From: Streptomyces sp. NRRL F-525
Lineage (GTDB): Bacteria > Actinomycetota > Actinomycetes > Streptomycetales > Streptomycetaceae
NCBI RefSeq assembly: GCF_000716605.1
Contig: NZ_JNXE01000008.1
Location: forward strand, 186,001 to 250,000
Reading direction: 5' to 3'
Length of the DNA stretch: 64,000 bases
Both the position numbers and the translations under genes were made by a program. Below are positions 1 to 8,387 of this stretch, piece after piece (position 1 is the first letter of the stretch; each line of letters begins with the position of its first letter). Under the pieces are notes generated by a model. The model saw only the letters and a list, made by a program, of their open reading frames with translations, searched no databases and was not told where the DNA came from.

Positions 1-826
1 TCCGGGCGAAGGCGTGCGCCGGGTCCGCCAGGGTGTGCCGGAGTTCGGCGAAGAGGTCCGCCGCCGTCGTGCCGGACCAGGTGGCGGGGAGGAGGGAGCT
101 GGGCAGGCCCGGGTCGAGATAGGGCAACCGGCGCCAGGCGGTGAGGACTTGGACGTAGTCGATGAACGCCGCCCGGTCGGACCCCTTGCCGGGCCCGGCC
201 CAGCGCGCGGCCATCGGCGTGAACTCGGCGACGAAATCGTCGTAGAGCTTCTGGAGTGCCTCCAAGTCCCACCAGCGGCCCACCTGTTCGGCGGGGTCAC
301 CGAAGGCCACGTAGTCGCCGCGGAAGAGGTCGACGTATTGGTCCAGGCCGTGTCGGAGCAGGTGGTCGCGGGTGTCGTCGAGGGCGTGGGCCGGGGCGAT
401 CCAGATCCCGGACGAGACCGTGCCGAAGCCCAACCAGGCCAGCCGGGACCGGAGTTGGTGCCGGTGCTGGCGTTCGCTCTCCGGCACCGAGAAGACGGCG
501 ATGACCCAGCCGTCGTCGGTGACGGCGTGCCGTTCGAAGATGCGCCGGTCACCGGTCTCCAGGACGGAACGGGCGTACGGCGAGAGCGCGTAGCCCGCGC
601 GGCCGTCCCGGCGCTCGGACACCAGGATCTCGCGGCGCTTGAGCCGGGAGATGGACGAGCGGACCGCCTGGGCGTCGACGTCGAGTTCGGCGAGCAGCCG
701 GATCAGGGTGCTCACGCCGATCCAGCCGCCGACCTCGCGCGCGTAGAGGCCGTACACCGTCACGATCAGGGATCGCGGCGGGGCGGGCTGGCCCGGGCTG
801 TCGTCTTCGAGATCGCTTGCCGTCAC
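1..826 (-). CDS. PaaX-family transcriptional regulator (3' end outside window)
   Basis: The reading frame starts at a GTG (complement of 824-826) giving VTASDLEDDSPGQPAPP and runs off the left edge without a stop. An N-terminal winged-helix segment (SLIVTVYGLYAREVGGWIG, then VRSSISRLKRREILVSERR) is followed by the PaaX body (DDGWVIAVFSVPESER; GFGTVSSGIWIAP; HGLDQYVDLFRGDY; RWWDLEALQKLYDDF). About 275 residues are visible, close to the family's full length. PaaX proteins are GntR-like repressors that sense aryl-CoA thioesters, usually phenylacetyl-CoA. The gene lies 12 bp downstream of the thioesterase gene, as the apparent last gene of the aryl-CoA operon, so it probably senses that pathway's CoA intermediate. 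The inducer is inferred from context. Confidence 0.88.
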   Translation of the reverse strand, partial: MTASDLEDDSPGQPAPPRSLIVTVYGLYAREVGGWIGVSTLIRLLAELDVDAQAVRSSISRLKRREILVSERRDGRAGYALSPYARSVLETGDRRIFERHAVTDDGWVIAVFSVPESERQHRHQLRSRLAWLGFGTVSSGIWIAPAHALDDTRDHLLRHGLDQYVDLFRGDYVAFGDPAEQVGRWWDLEALQKLYDDFVAEFTPMAARWAGPGKGSDRAAFIDYVQVLTAWRRLPYLDPGLPSSLLPATWSGTTAADLFAELRHTLADPAHAFAR

Positions 827-838
827 GATCGTAGTATT

Positions 839-1276
839 TCAGTGCGCATGTCCGGCGTCCGCTTCCGCCCGGCCGCCCAGCGCGGTACGCCATTCGTCCG
901 GCCAGGGCGCGCTGCCGCCGGTCGCCTTGTCGGGGACGTGGACGGTGACGTAACTGCCGTGGGCGGCACGGCAGTTCGGCTTGCCGTCCGTGCTGTTCCG
1001 CCACACCTCGAAGCCGAAGGTCATCGAGGACCGGCCGAGGCGGATCAGCTCGACCCGTGTCTCGACCTCCTCGCCGAACCGGATCGACGCCTCGAACTCG
1101 ACCTCGTAGCGCACCCTAGGCGCGACCGGGAAGTAGCCCGGGATGTCGTACGCGCGCATCAGCTCGGCCTCCGCCGCCTCGGCGAACCGGACGACGGTGG
1201 TGTTGTGGTAGATCCCGGCCGCGTCGGTGTCGATCCACTCCACCCGGGCCCGGTGAACGCCGAACGGCCCGCTCAT
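839..1276 (-). CDS. 4-hydroxybenzoyl-CoA thioesterase-family protein
   Basis: A 145-residue single-hotdog thioesterase. The N-terminal stretch VEWIDTDAAGIYHNTTVVRFAEAAE carries the family signature (D-x-D-x-x-G-I-x-x-x-x), and SIRFGEEVETRVEL and SMTFGFEVW fit the remaining hotdog strands. The ATG at 1276 overlaps the stop of the upstream hydroxylase gene (ATGA), showing translational coupling and fixing the start. Such enzymes release free aromatic acids from CoA thioesters, for example gentisate from gentisyl-CoA. Placement directly after the salicylyl-CoA-type hydroxylase supports that role; the exact substrate is inferred. Confidence 0.85.
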   Translation of the reverse strand: MSGPFGVHRARVEWIDTDAAGIYHNTTVVRFAEAAEAELMRAYDIPGYFPVAPRVRYEVEFEASIRFGEEVETRVELIRLGRSSMTFGFEVWRNSTDGKPNCRAAHGSYVTVHVPDKATGGSAPWPDEWRTALGGRAEADAGHAH

Positions 1277-3642
1277 TCCGCCGCCCTGCCCGGGGTCCAC
1301 CGCAGGTGCACGGCATCCCGTGGGGTCTCGCGCAGTAGCGCCAGCCGCGGACGGACCGCGTCGGTGCGTGAGGTGGGCGGCTTGCGGCGACCGGCCGCGA
1401 ACTGCGTCGGCCAGTCGGCGCCCGGGCCCCGGTACTCCTGCTCGGCGGCCGCCTGGAGGGTCCACTGCGGGTTGTAGAGATGCGTACGGCCGAGCGCGCA
1501 CAGGTCGGCCCGCCCGGCGAGCAGGATCGAGTTGACGTCGTCGTACGACGAGATCGCTCCTACGGCGATCACGGCCGCGCCCGCCGGAGCGGCGACCTCG
1601 TGCCGGATGCGGTCGGCGAACGGGGTCTGGTACGAGCGGCCGTACGCTGGCTTCTCGTCCTTGGTGACCTGGCCGGACGACACGTCCACGGCCGCCGCGC
1701 CATGCGCGACGAACGCCCGCGCGATCTCCATCGCGTCGTGTTCGGTGTTGCCGTCGGGCACCCAGTCGGTGGCCGAGATCCGGACCGTCACCGGGCGGTC
1801 GGCGGGGAACGCGGACCGTACGGCGTCGAAGACCTCCAGCGGGAAGCGCAGCCGGTTCGTGAGGTCGCCGCCGTACTCGTCGGTGCGGTGGTTGGCGACG
1901 GGGGAGAGGAAGGAGGAGAGCAAGTAGCCGTGGGCGGCGTGGACTTCGAGGAGGTCGAAGCCTGCTTCGGCGCCCCGGCGGGCCGCGGACACGAAGTCGG
2001 CCACGACCGCGTCCATGTCGGCCCGGGTCATTTCGCGGGGCAGGTGGCAGCCCGTGCCGTAGGGCAGCGGGGACGGGCCGAGGACCTGCCAGTTGCCCTC
2101 GGTGAGGGGCTCGTCAATGCCCTCCCACATGAGGCGAGTTGAGCCCTTGCGGCCCGAATGGCCCAGCTGGAGACCGATCTTGGCGGTGCTGCGGCCGTGG
2201 ACGAAATCAGTGACCCGGGTCCACGCGTCGCGCTGGGTGTCGTTCCACAGGCCCGTGCAGCCCGGGGTGATGCGGGCCTCGGGGGAGACGCAGACCATCT
2301 CGGTCATGACCAGGCCGGCGCCGCCGAGCGCCTTGGAACCGAGGTGGACGACGTGGAAGTCGTCCGGCACTCCGTCGACGGCGGAGTACATGTCCATCGG
2401 TGAGACGATGATCCGGTTCTTCAGCTCCAGGCCGCCGATGGTGAACGGCTGGAACATCGCCGGGACTGATTCGGTGAGGCCTTGGGCTTCCGCGAAGCCG
2501 CGCTCGATGAGGTCGGCGAAGCCGGGGTCGCGGTCCTTGAGGTTGTCGAAGGTGATCCGGCGGGAGCGCGTGAGCAGGTTGAAGCAGAACTGCGCGGGGT
2601 CCTGGTCGGCGTACCGGCCGATGTTCTCGAACCACTCCAGCGAGGCCTGGGCGGCGCGCTGGGTGGACTCCACCACCGGGCGGCGCTCGGACTCGTACGC
2701 CGTCAACGCCTCGCCCACGGTGCTGTGTTCGTGCAGACACGCGGCGAGCGCGAGGGCGTCCTCCATCGCCAGCTTGGTGCCGGAGCCGATGGAGAAGTGC
2801 GCGGTGTGGGCGGCGTCGCCGAGCAGGACCACGTTGTGGTGGTGCCAGCGCTCGTTGCGGACGGTGGTGAAGTTGAGCCAACGGGAGTTGTTGGTAAGGA
2901 GGTTGTGCCCGGCGAGTTCGTCGGCGAAGATCTCGCGGATCCGGGCCACCGACCGCTCGTCGCTGACTCCGGGCGGGAACTGGGTGCCCTCCGTCGCGTC
3001 GAGGCCGGCCTTCCGCCATACGTCCTCGGCCATCTCGACGATGAACGTCGAACCGGAGTCGGAGTAGGGGTAGCCGTGGATCTGCATGGTCCCGAACTCG
3101 GTCTGCTTGACCAGGAATTGGAAGGCCTCGAAGACCCGGTCGGTGCCCAGCCACATGTACTTGTTGGTGCGCTGGTCGAGGGAGGGGACGAAGGCGTCGG
3201 CGTACTTGGTGCGCACCGCCGAGTTGATGCCGTCGGCCGCGACCACGAGGTCGTAGGAGCCGCGGATTTCGTCGACCTCCGGGGCGAGGGTGCGGTAGTG
3301 CACGGTGACGCCGAGTTCGGCGGCCCGCTCCTGGAGGATGTGCAGCAGGTCCTTGCGGGCCATCGCCGCGAAGCCCTGGCCGCCGACGGTGAAGGGGTGG
3401 CCGTCGAACTCGATGTCGATGTCGGTCCAGCGGGCGAACCGGCTCTCCATCGCGTCATGGACGACGGTGTCCGCGTTCTCGATGCCGCCGAGGGTCTCGT
3501 CGGAGAAGACCACGCCGAAGCCGAAGGTGTCGTCGGGCGCGTTGCGTTCCCACACGGTGATCTCGTGCGCGGGGTCGAGCTGCTTCATCAGCGCGGCGAG
3601 ATACAGCCCACCAGGCCCACCGCCGACGATCGCGATCCTCAT
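1273..3642 (-). CDS. bifunctional aryl-CoA 5-hydroxylase / OYE-like reductase
   Basis: A 789-residue fusion. Residues 1 to about 390 form an FAD-dependent aromatic hydroxylase (dinucleotide motif MRIAIVGGGPGGLYLA; VVAADGINSAVR; FAD-binding VVLLGDAAHTAHFSIGSG). Residues from about 395 to 770 are an Old Yellow Enzyme-type NADH:flavin oxidoreductase (MFQPFTIGGLELKNRIIVSPM; GLQLGHSGRKGS; DLLEVHAAHGYLLSSFLSP; RADLCALGRTHLYNP). This architecture is found in proteins named bifunctional salicylyl-CoA 5-hydroxylase/oxidoreductase and in 2-aminobenzoyl-CoA monooxygenase/reductase. It overlaps the CoA ligase gene (ATGA, 3639-3642) and the thioesterase gene, so ligase, hydroxylase and thioesterase are co-translated. 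Salicylate or anthranilate are the leading substrates; the sequence alone does not decide between them. Confidence 0.9.
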   Translation of the reverse strand: MRIAIVGGGPGGLYLAALMKQLDPAHEITVWERNAPDDTFGFGVVFSDETLGGIENADTVVHDAMESRFARWTDIDIEFDGHPFTVGGQGFAAMARKDLLHILQERAAELGVTVHYRTLAPEVDEIRGSYDLVVAADGINSAVRTKYADAFVPSLDQRTNKYMWLGTDRVFEAFQFLVKQTEFGTMQIHGYPYSDSGSTFIVEMAEDVWRKAGLDATEGTQFPPGVSDERSVARIREIFADELAGHNLLTNNSRWLNFTTVRNERWHHHNVVLLGDAAHTAHFSIGSGTKLAMEDALALAACLHEHSTVGEALTAYESERRPVVESTQRAAQASLEWFENIGRYADQDPAQFCFNLLTRSRRITFDNLKDRDPGFADLIERGFAEAQGLTESVPAMFQPFTIGGLELKNRIIVSPMDMYSAVDGVPDDFHVVHLGSKALGGAGLVMTEMVCVSPEARITPGCTGLWNDTQRDAWTRVTDFVHGRSTAKIGLQLGHSGRKGSTRLMWEGIDEPLTEGNWQVLGPSPLPYGTGCHLPREMTRADMDAVVADFVSAARRGAEAGFDLLEVHAAHGYLLSSFLSPVANHRTDEYGGDLTNRLRFPLEVFDAVRSAFPADRPVTVRISATDWVPDGNTEHDAMEIARAFVAHGAAAVDVSSGQVTKDEKPAYGRSYQTPFADRIRHEVAAPAGAAVIAVGAISSYDDVNSILLAGRADLCALGRTHLYNPQWTLQAAAEQEYRGPGADWPTQFAAGRRKPPTSRTDAVRPRLALLRETPRDAVHLRWTPGRAAE

Positions 3643-5303
3643 GCCTGGGTCTCCTTCTCGTTCTCTACGAGCCGACGCAGCAGGAAGTGCTGTAGCTTTC
3701 CGCTGGTGTTGCGGGGCAGCGCGTCACAGAAGCGCACCGCCCGGGGGTACTTGTACGGCGCCAGCTGCGCCTTGACGTGGTCCTGGATGTCCTTGACCTT
3801 GGCCTCGTCGCCGACGACGCCCTCGGCCAGGACGACGAACGCGCAGACGACAGAGCCGCGTTCGGGATCGGGCTTGGCGACCACCGCCGATTCGACGACG
3901 TCCGGGTGGGTGTTGATCGCGGACTCGACCTCGGGGCCGCCGATGTTGTAGCCGGAGGACACGATCATGTTGTCCGTGCGGGTGCGGTAGTAGAAGTAGC
4001 CGTCCTCGTCGCGGACGAAGGTGTCGCCGGTGACGTTCCAGCCGTTCACCACGTAGTTCTCCTGGCGCGGGTCGTCGAGGTAACGGCAGCCCACCGGGCC
4101 GATCACGGCCAGCCGCCCCTCGACACCGGGGCCGACCTCCTCGCCGTCCAGGTCGAGGACCGTGGCGCGGTACCCGGGGACCGGCCGTCCCGTCGAACCG
4201 GGCCGGATGTCGTCACCGGCGGCGGAGATGAAGATGTGGATCATCTCCGTGGCGCCGATGCCGTCGATGACCTTGATGCCGGTCTCGGTGCGGAGTTGCT
4301 CCCACACTTCCTCCGGTATGTGCTCCCCGGCGCTGACCGCACCGCGCAGACCGTGCAGCCGGTCCGCCTTCCCGGCCTTGAGGATCTGCCGGTACGCCGT
4401 CGGGGCGGTCGCCAGCACGGTGACTCCCGCCTCGGCGACCAACTCGGCGAGCGGCTCCGGCGCCACGGCCTCCGTCAGCAGTGCGCACGCACCGGCACGC
4501 AGGGCGCAGACGACCAGGATGCCGAGCCCGAAGGTGAACGCGAGCGGGGCCGTGCACGACACCAGATCGTCCGGCTTCAGGCGGAGGGTGTGGCGGCCGA
4601 AGGTGTTGTCGATCGACAGGATGTCGCGGTGGAAGTGGGTGGTGATCTTCGGTACGCCGGTGCTGCCCGAGGTGGGTCCGAAGAGGGCGACGTCGTCGGC
4701 GGCGGTGTCGACGGCCGTGAACTCCCCTGACTTCGACGCCACTTGGCGTGTCAGGTCGTCGGGCGCGTCGCCGCCGTAGGCCACGATCGTGAGGTCCGGC
4801 AGCACGGTGTCGCGTACGGTCTCGACGTCCGCGGTGAAGCGGTGGTCGACCAGGGCGACGGTCGGGCGGGTCTTCTCGACGACGGGGGTGAGTTCGCGGG
4901 CGCGCAGGGCCGCCATGGTGGTGACGACGATGCCGCCGGCCTTGAGGACGCCGAGCCAACACGCCACGACCCAGGGGTTGTTGGGGGAGCGGAGCAGGAC
5001 GCGGTTGCCGGGGACCAGGCCCAGGTCTTCGGTCAGGACGTGGGCGATCTGGTTGGCGCGGAGCAGGAGTTCGCCGTAGGTCCACACCTCGCCCTCCGGT
5101 GTGCGCAGGGCCGGGCGGTCGGGGCCGAACGTGGCGGTGGGGACGTCGATCAACTCGGCGCCGGCGTTGAGGCGTTCGGGGTAGCGGAGCTCGTCGGTGG
5201 TGAACTCCAGGACCGGCCACTGCGCGCGCGGCGGGAGGTGGTCGCGGGCGAACGTGTCCGGATAGGCGGAGGGCGAGAGGCCCTTCTGGTCCAACTGGTC
5301 CAT
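3639..5303 (-). CDS. AMP-dependent aromatic acid-CoA ligase
   Basis: A 554-residue ANL-superfamily ligase. Motifs in order: ALFGPTSGSTGVPKITTHFH (P-loop, about residue 210), AVSAGEHIPEEVW, GIGATEMIHIFISA (A5), VTGDTFVRDEDGYFYYRTRTDNMI (A7/A8 hinge) and the catalytic lysine near the C terminus in PRNTSGKLQHF. The sequence resembles benzoate- and 2-aminobenzoate-CoA ligases rather than long-chain acyl ligases. It would form the aryl-CoA used by the fused hydroxylase, whose gene it overlaps by 4 bp. It is separated by 61 bp from the TesB-type gene upstream. Confidence 0.88.
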   Translation of the reverse strand: MDQLDQKGLSPSAYPDTFARDHLPPRAQWPVLEFTTDELRYPERLNAGAELIDVPTATFGPDRPALRTPEGEVWTYGELLLRANQIAHVLTEDLGLVPGNRVLLRSPNNPWVVACWLGVLKAGGIVVTTMAALRARELTPVVEKTRPTVALVDHRFTADVETVRDTVLPDLTIVAYGGDAPDDLTRQVASKSGEFTAVDTAADDVALFGPTSGSTGVPKITTHFHRDILSIDNTFGRHTLRLKPDDLVSCTAPLAFTFGLGILVVCALRAGACALLTEAVAPEPLAELVAEAGVTVLATAPTAYRQILKAGKADRLHGLRGAVSAGEHIPEEVWEQLRTETGIKVIDGIGATEMIHIFISAAGDDIRPGSTGRPVPGYRATVLDLDGEEVGPGVEGRLAVIGPVGCRYLDDPRQENYVVNGWNVTGDTFVRDEDGYFYYRTRTDNMIVSSGYNIGGPEVESAINTHPDVVESAVVAKPDPERGSVVCAFVVLAEGVVGDEAKVKDIQDHVKAQLAPYKYPRAVRFCDALPRNTSGKLQHFLLRRLVENEKETQA

Positions 5304-5364
5304 CGGGAGGGTCCTTTCCGCAGGCCGGGGGCGGGCCGTGCAGGGATCAGGAGCTGCGTGGGAG

Positions 5365-6318
5365 TCAAGAGCTGCGGATCAGGCCTTCCTGGACGACGGT
5401 GGCCAGGTGGGTACCGGTGGGGGTGAAGAACCGGCCGACGGCGAGGCCGCGACCGGCGTCGGCGGCGAAGGCTTCCTGGGCGTAGAGGAGCCAGCCGTCC
5501 ATGGGGGCGGGCCGGTGGAACCACATCGCGTGGTCGAGGCTCGCGGTGATGAGTCCCGGGAGTGCCCACGGCAGGTCCAGCACGCGCAGGACGGGTTCGA
5601 GGATCGTGTAGTCGCAGACGTAGGCGAGCGCGGCGAGGTCGCGCTGCTCGTCGGTCAGGCCCTCGACGGGACGCAATGTGTCGAACGGCCTTACCCACAC
5701 CGCCTGTTGGGGCACGCGCTCGCCCTCGACCGTGAGGTAGACGGGTCCGGGCACGTGCCGCATGTCGAAGCTGCGGCCGCCGCTCCAGTACTCCTCGGAG
5801 GTGTCGGTCATCGTGCCCCGGGGGGCGGTGATGTCGCGCAAGTACGAGGCGGAGCTGGGGAGTTCGGTGGGATCCGGTACACCGGCGGGGGGCTCGGCGG
5901 CGAAGGTCGCGCCCGGCTCGCCCGCTGCGAAGTTGGCGAGGCAGGTGTAGACGGGCTTGCCGTTCTGGAAGCCGCGGACCTGCCGGGTGGCGTAGCCGCG
6001 CCCGTCGCGCAACAGCTCGACCTCGTAACGGACTTCGGCGCCGATGTCGACCGGCCGCAGGAAGTAGGAGTGCATCGAGTGGAGCGTCTTGCCCTCGACC
6101 GAGCGCATCGCGGCGGCCGTGGCCTGCGCGACCATGTCACCGCCGTAGGCCTTCGGCCAGGGACAGGGCTGGGTGGTCGCGGTGAAGGCGAGGTCGAAGT
6201 GCTCGGGCTCGACGGGGGTGAGGGCGATCGCGGCGGTGAAGGCGGCCGAGGTCGGGACGGAGCGGAGGTCGGCGCCGGTGGCGCGGGAGTCGGCGTTGGT
6301 GCTTTGGGTGTCGTTCAC
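5365..6318 (-). CDS. acyl-CoA thioesterase II (TesB family)
   Basis: A 317-residue double-hotdog thioesterase, about 30 residues longer than E. coli TesB because of an N-terminal extension (VNDTQSTNADSRATGADLRS). Motifs: PWPKAYGGDMVAQA and LHSMHSYFLRPVD in the first hotdog; ITASLDHAMWFHRPAPMDGW and TPTGTHLATVVQEGLIR in the second, which hold the usual Asp and Gln positions. The GTG start at 6318 overlaps the stop of the cupin gene (GTGA). It is the second thioesterase of the operon and may relieve CoA trapped in dead-end thioesters; that role is inferred. Confidence 0.87.
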   Translation of the reverse strand: MNDTQSTNADSRATGADLRSVPTSAAFTAAIALTPVEPEHFDLAFTATTQPCPWPKAYGGDMVAQATAAAMRSVEGKTLHSMHSYFLRPVDIGAEVRYEVELLRDGRGYATRQVRGFQNGKPVYTCLANFAAGEPGATFAAEPPAGVPDPTELPSSASYLRDITAPRGTMTDTSEEYWSGGRSFDMRHVPGPVYLTVEGERVPQQAVWVRPFDTLRPVEGLTDEQRDLAALAYVCDYTILEPVLRVLDLPWALPGLITASLDHAMWFHRPAPMDGWLLYAQEAFAADAGRGLAVGRFFTPTGTHLATVVQEGLIRSS

Positions 6319-6800
6319 GGCCGGTCCAGCCAGTCGCGCAGGTCGGCGTCGGCCACCTCGGCCAGGTTGACCACGATGTTCTCCGGGGTGCGGGTCGTCA
6401 TCCAGGTCAGCGGGTTGTTGCGGTCGAGGTTGCACTCGACGTGCGGCATGAACGGCGGGACGAAGACCCAGTCGCCCTCCGACAGGTCGAGGTAGTCCTC
6501 GAAGCGCTCGCCGAAGTAGATCCGGGCCCGGCCGGAGAGGACGTAGCCGCCGGTCTCGGCCTCGCCGTGGTGGTGGGGCACCGAGCGGTAGCCCGACTCG
6601 TTGCTCACCTTCCCGAACCACAGCTTGGTGGCCGGCGTGTGCTGTACGGAGACGCCGGAGATCCGGGTCGCCCCGGCGGACTGACCGGTCGCGCCGACCT
6701 CCAGACCACCGCGCGTCACGACCGGTACGACCAGGCCGGACTCGTTGGCGTACGACGAGTTGTCGCCCTCTAGGACGTACTTGGAGAAATCGGGTTCCAT
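6315..6800 (-). CDS. single-domain cupin, candidate ring-cleavage or isomerising enzyme
   Basis: A 161-residue mono-cupin. Cupin motif 1 is GYRSVPHHHGEAETGGYVLSG (His cluster plus Glu) and motif 2 is GDWVFVPPFMPHVECN (His), so the metal site looks intact. It starts 2 bp after the stop of the hydrolase gene and overlaps the TesB gene. In a gentisate-type pathway a cupin opens the ring, but true gentisate 1,2-dioxygenases are bicupins of about 350 residues, so this is either a compact dioxygenase of another type or an accessory protein. The function is inferred from the operon. Confidence 0.8.
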   Translation of the reverse strand: MEPDFSKYVLEGDNSSYANESGLVVPVVTRGGLEVGATGQSAGATRISGVSVQHTPATKLWFGKVSNESGYRSVPHHHGEAETGGYVLSGRARIYFGERFEDYLDLSEGDWVFVPPFMPHVECNLDRNNPLTWMTTRTPENIVVNLAEVADADLRDWLDRP

Positions 6801-6802
6801 GA

Positions 6803-7642
6803 TCAGCTCCTGGAGTCGGTGAGGCGGTAGTCGGTGAGACGGAAGCGGTTGCGCAGGGTGCCGATACCGGGGATCTCGGTCTCGACGAGATCGCCGTCGG
6901 CGAGGAAGACCGGCGGGGTCATGCCCGAGCCCACGCCACCGGGGGTGCCGGTGAGCACGATGTCGCCGGGGCGCAGGACCGTGAAGGTGGAGACGTAGGC
7001 GAGCAGGTCGGCGGCGTCGAACACCAGCGTGCTCGTGTTTCCGCGCTGCCGCTCGACGCCGTCGACCCGGCAGATCACCTCGACGCCCGCGACCGGGTCG
7101 AGCTCGTCGGGCGTGACGACCACCGGGCCGAGGGGAGTCGTACGGTCCCACGCCTTGCCCTGGAACCACTGCAGCGTGCGCTTCTGCCAGTCGCGCACGC
7201 TGATGTCGTTGGCGACCGTGTATCCGGCGATGGCCCGTTCGGATGTGTTCCGGTCCGCGTTCCGGATCCGGGCACCGACCACGACCGCGAGTTCCGCCTC
7301 CCAGTCCACGTCGAGGCCGGGCGGCAGGACCAGGTCGTCGTCGGGGCCGGTGAGCGTGTCGGCGTACTTGGCGAAGAGCGTGGGGTGGGCGGGAAGTTCG
7401 CGTCCCATTTCGGTTATGTGGTCCGCGTAGTTGAGGCCGCAGCAGATCACCTTGCGGGGCGAGGGCAGCGGCAACACGGGGGTGGCGCCGGGGAGTTCGG
7501 CCCCGGCGAGATCCGCGATGCGGTCGGTCGCCGTGGTCGCCAGCAGTGCCGAGAGGTCGTCGGCCGGCAGCGCCCGCCAGCGGTCGCCGTCGAGCACGGC
7601 GGCCGTGGTGCGGCCTCCGTGGGTCACGGTGGCGAGCTTCAT
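6803..7642 (-). CDS. fumarylacetoacetate hydrolase-family protein (fumarylpyruvate hydrolase-like)
   Basis: A 279-residue FAH-fold protein. A small N-terminal domain (MKLATVTHGGRTTAAVLDGDRWRAL) precedes the catalytic region VICCGLNYADHITEMGRELP, VDWEAELAVVVG (metal-binding acidic residues), GYTVANDISVRDWQKRTLQWFQGKAWD and ILTGTPGGVGSGMTPPVFLADGD. Members hydrolyse C-C bonds of acylpyruvates or decarboxylate/isomerise ring-cleavage products. It is the first gene of the minus-strand operon, behind the divergent promoter region shared with the RidA gene. It fits the last step after ring opening, with fumarylpyruvate as the expected but inferred substrate. Confidence 0.88.
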   Translation of the reverse strand: MKLATVTHGGRTTAAVLDGDRWRALPADDLSALLATTATDRIADLAGAELPGATPVLPLPSPRKVICCGLNYADHITEMGRELPAHPTLFAKYADTLTGPDDDLVLPPGLDVDWEAELAVVVGARIRNADRNTSERAIAGYTVANDISVRDWQKRTLQWFQGKAWDRTTPLGPVVVTPDELDPVAGVEVICRVDGVERQRGNTSTLVFDAADLLAYVSTFTVLRPGDIVLTGTPGGVGSGMTPPVFLADGDLVETEIPGIGTLRNRFRLTDYRLTDSRS

Positions 7643-7720
7643 GGGCGTTCTCCCTCGGGGTGATGGCGGCGGGCGCAGCGACCGGGGTGGTCGGGATGTC
7701 CGGGGTGCGTTATAGCGAGA

Positions 7721-7739
7721 TTTTCACGACCGTCGAAAA
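7721..7739. promoter_or_regulatory. inverted repeat in the divergent promoter (operator candidate)
   Basis: TTTTC-N9-GAAAA lies in an AT-rich patch (7711-7750) of the 162-bp gap between the divergent hydrolase and RidA genes. The surrounding DNA is strongly GC-rich, so the patch stands out. It may be the binding site of the PaaX-type regulator, although it does not match the classical E. coli PaaX site. Confidence 0.4.
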
Positions 7740-7804
7740 CAGTCAATAGATGAGTTACGCTGCTTGCGTCGCCCCGTCCGATCCCCCCGAGGAGGAACCC
7801 CTCA

Positions 7805-8242
7805 ATGACTCCGATCCCGGTGAACCCGCCCTCGCTCCCCGCGCCGAGCGGCTACTCGCACGGCACGCTGAGCGGCAACACGCTCTATCTGGGCGGACAG
7901 ACGGCCCTGGACGCGGACATGCGGATCGTCCCCGGGGGCATCGTCGAGCAGTTCCGGCAGGCGTTCGGCAACGTGCTCACCACGTTGCGGGCGGCCGGCG
8001 GTGTCCCCGAGGACCTGGTGAGCCTGACGATCTACCTCACCGACATCCCCGACTACCAGGCGCACGGCAAGGAGATCGGGAAGGTCTGGCGCGAGCTCGC
8101 GGGGCCGGTCTATCCGGCGATGGCCGGGATCGGCACGACGGCGCTTTGGCAGCCGGAGGCGATGATCGAGATCCTGGGGGTCGCGGTGATCCCGGACGAG
8201 CGGCTCATCCGGGCGGAGGGCCGGGACGACTCCAGGGCGTGA
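7805..8242 (+). CDS. RidA/YjgF-family protein lacking the catalytic arginine
   Basis: A 145-residue RidA-family protein (HGTLSGNTLYLGGQTALD; EQFRQAFGNVLTTLRAAGG; LVSLTIYLTDIPDY). The start ATG follows a GAGGAGG ribosome site. Where catalytic RidA enzymes have Arg (P-A-R), this protein has P104-A105-M106, so simple imine deamination by the classical mechanism is unlikely. It is divergent from the aryl-CoA operon. RidA relatives act as 2-aminomuconate deaminases in aminoaromatic catabolism, which suits an anthranilate-type pathway, but with the Arg missing a binding or non-deaminase role is possible. Confidence 0.85.
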   Translation: MTPIPVNPPSLPAPSGYSHGTLSGNTLYLGGQTALDADMRIVPGGIVEQFRQAFGNVLTTLRAAGGVPEDLVSLTIYLTDIPDYQAHGKEIGKVWRELAGPVYPAMAGIGTTALWQPEAMIEILGVAVIPDERLIRAEGRDDSRA

Positions 8243-8387
8243 CGGATCGCAGTGGCCGTGGCGGTGGGGTTGGTCGGGCTGGTCCGGCCGAGGGTGCGAT
8301 TACCCCGCTACCCCGCGCGGGTCTATCGGTGCTGAAGGCGCCGGGGTGGCGGGTTCTCCCATCGAGCTCAAGTCGGTGCCCCGGGAG

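Noticed and set aside
6315..6800. Naming the left-end cupin a gentisate 1,2-dioxygenase
   Set aside because: It has one cupin domain of 161 residues; the characterised enzymes are bicupins about twice as long. Only the pathway position supports the name.
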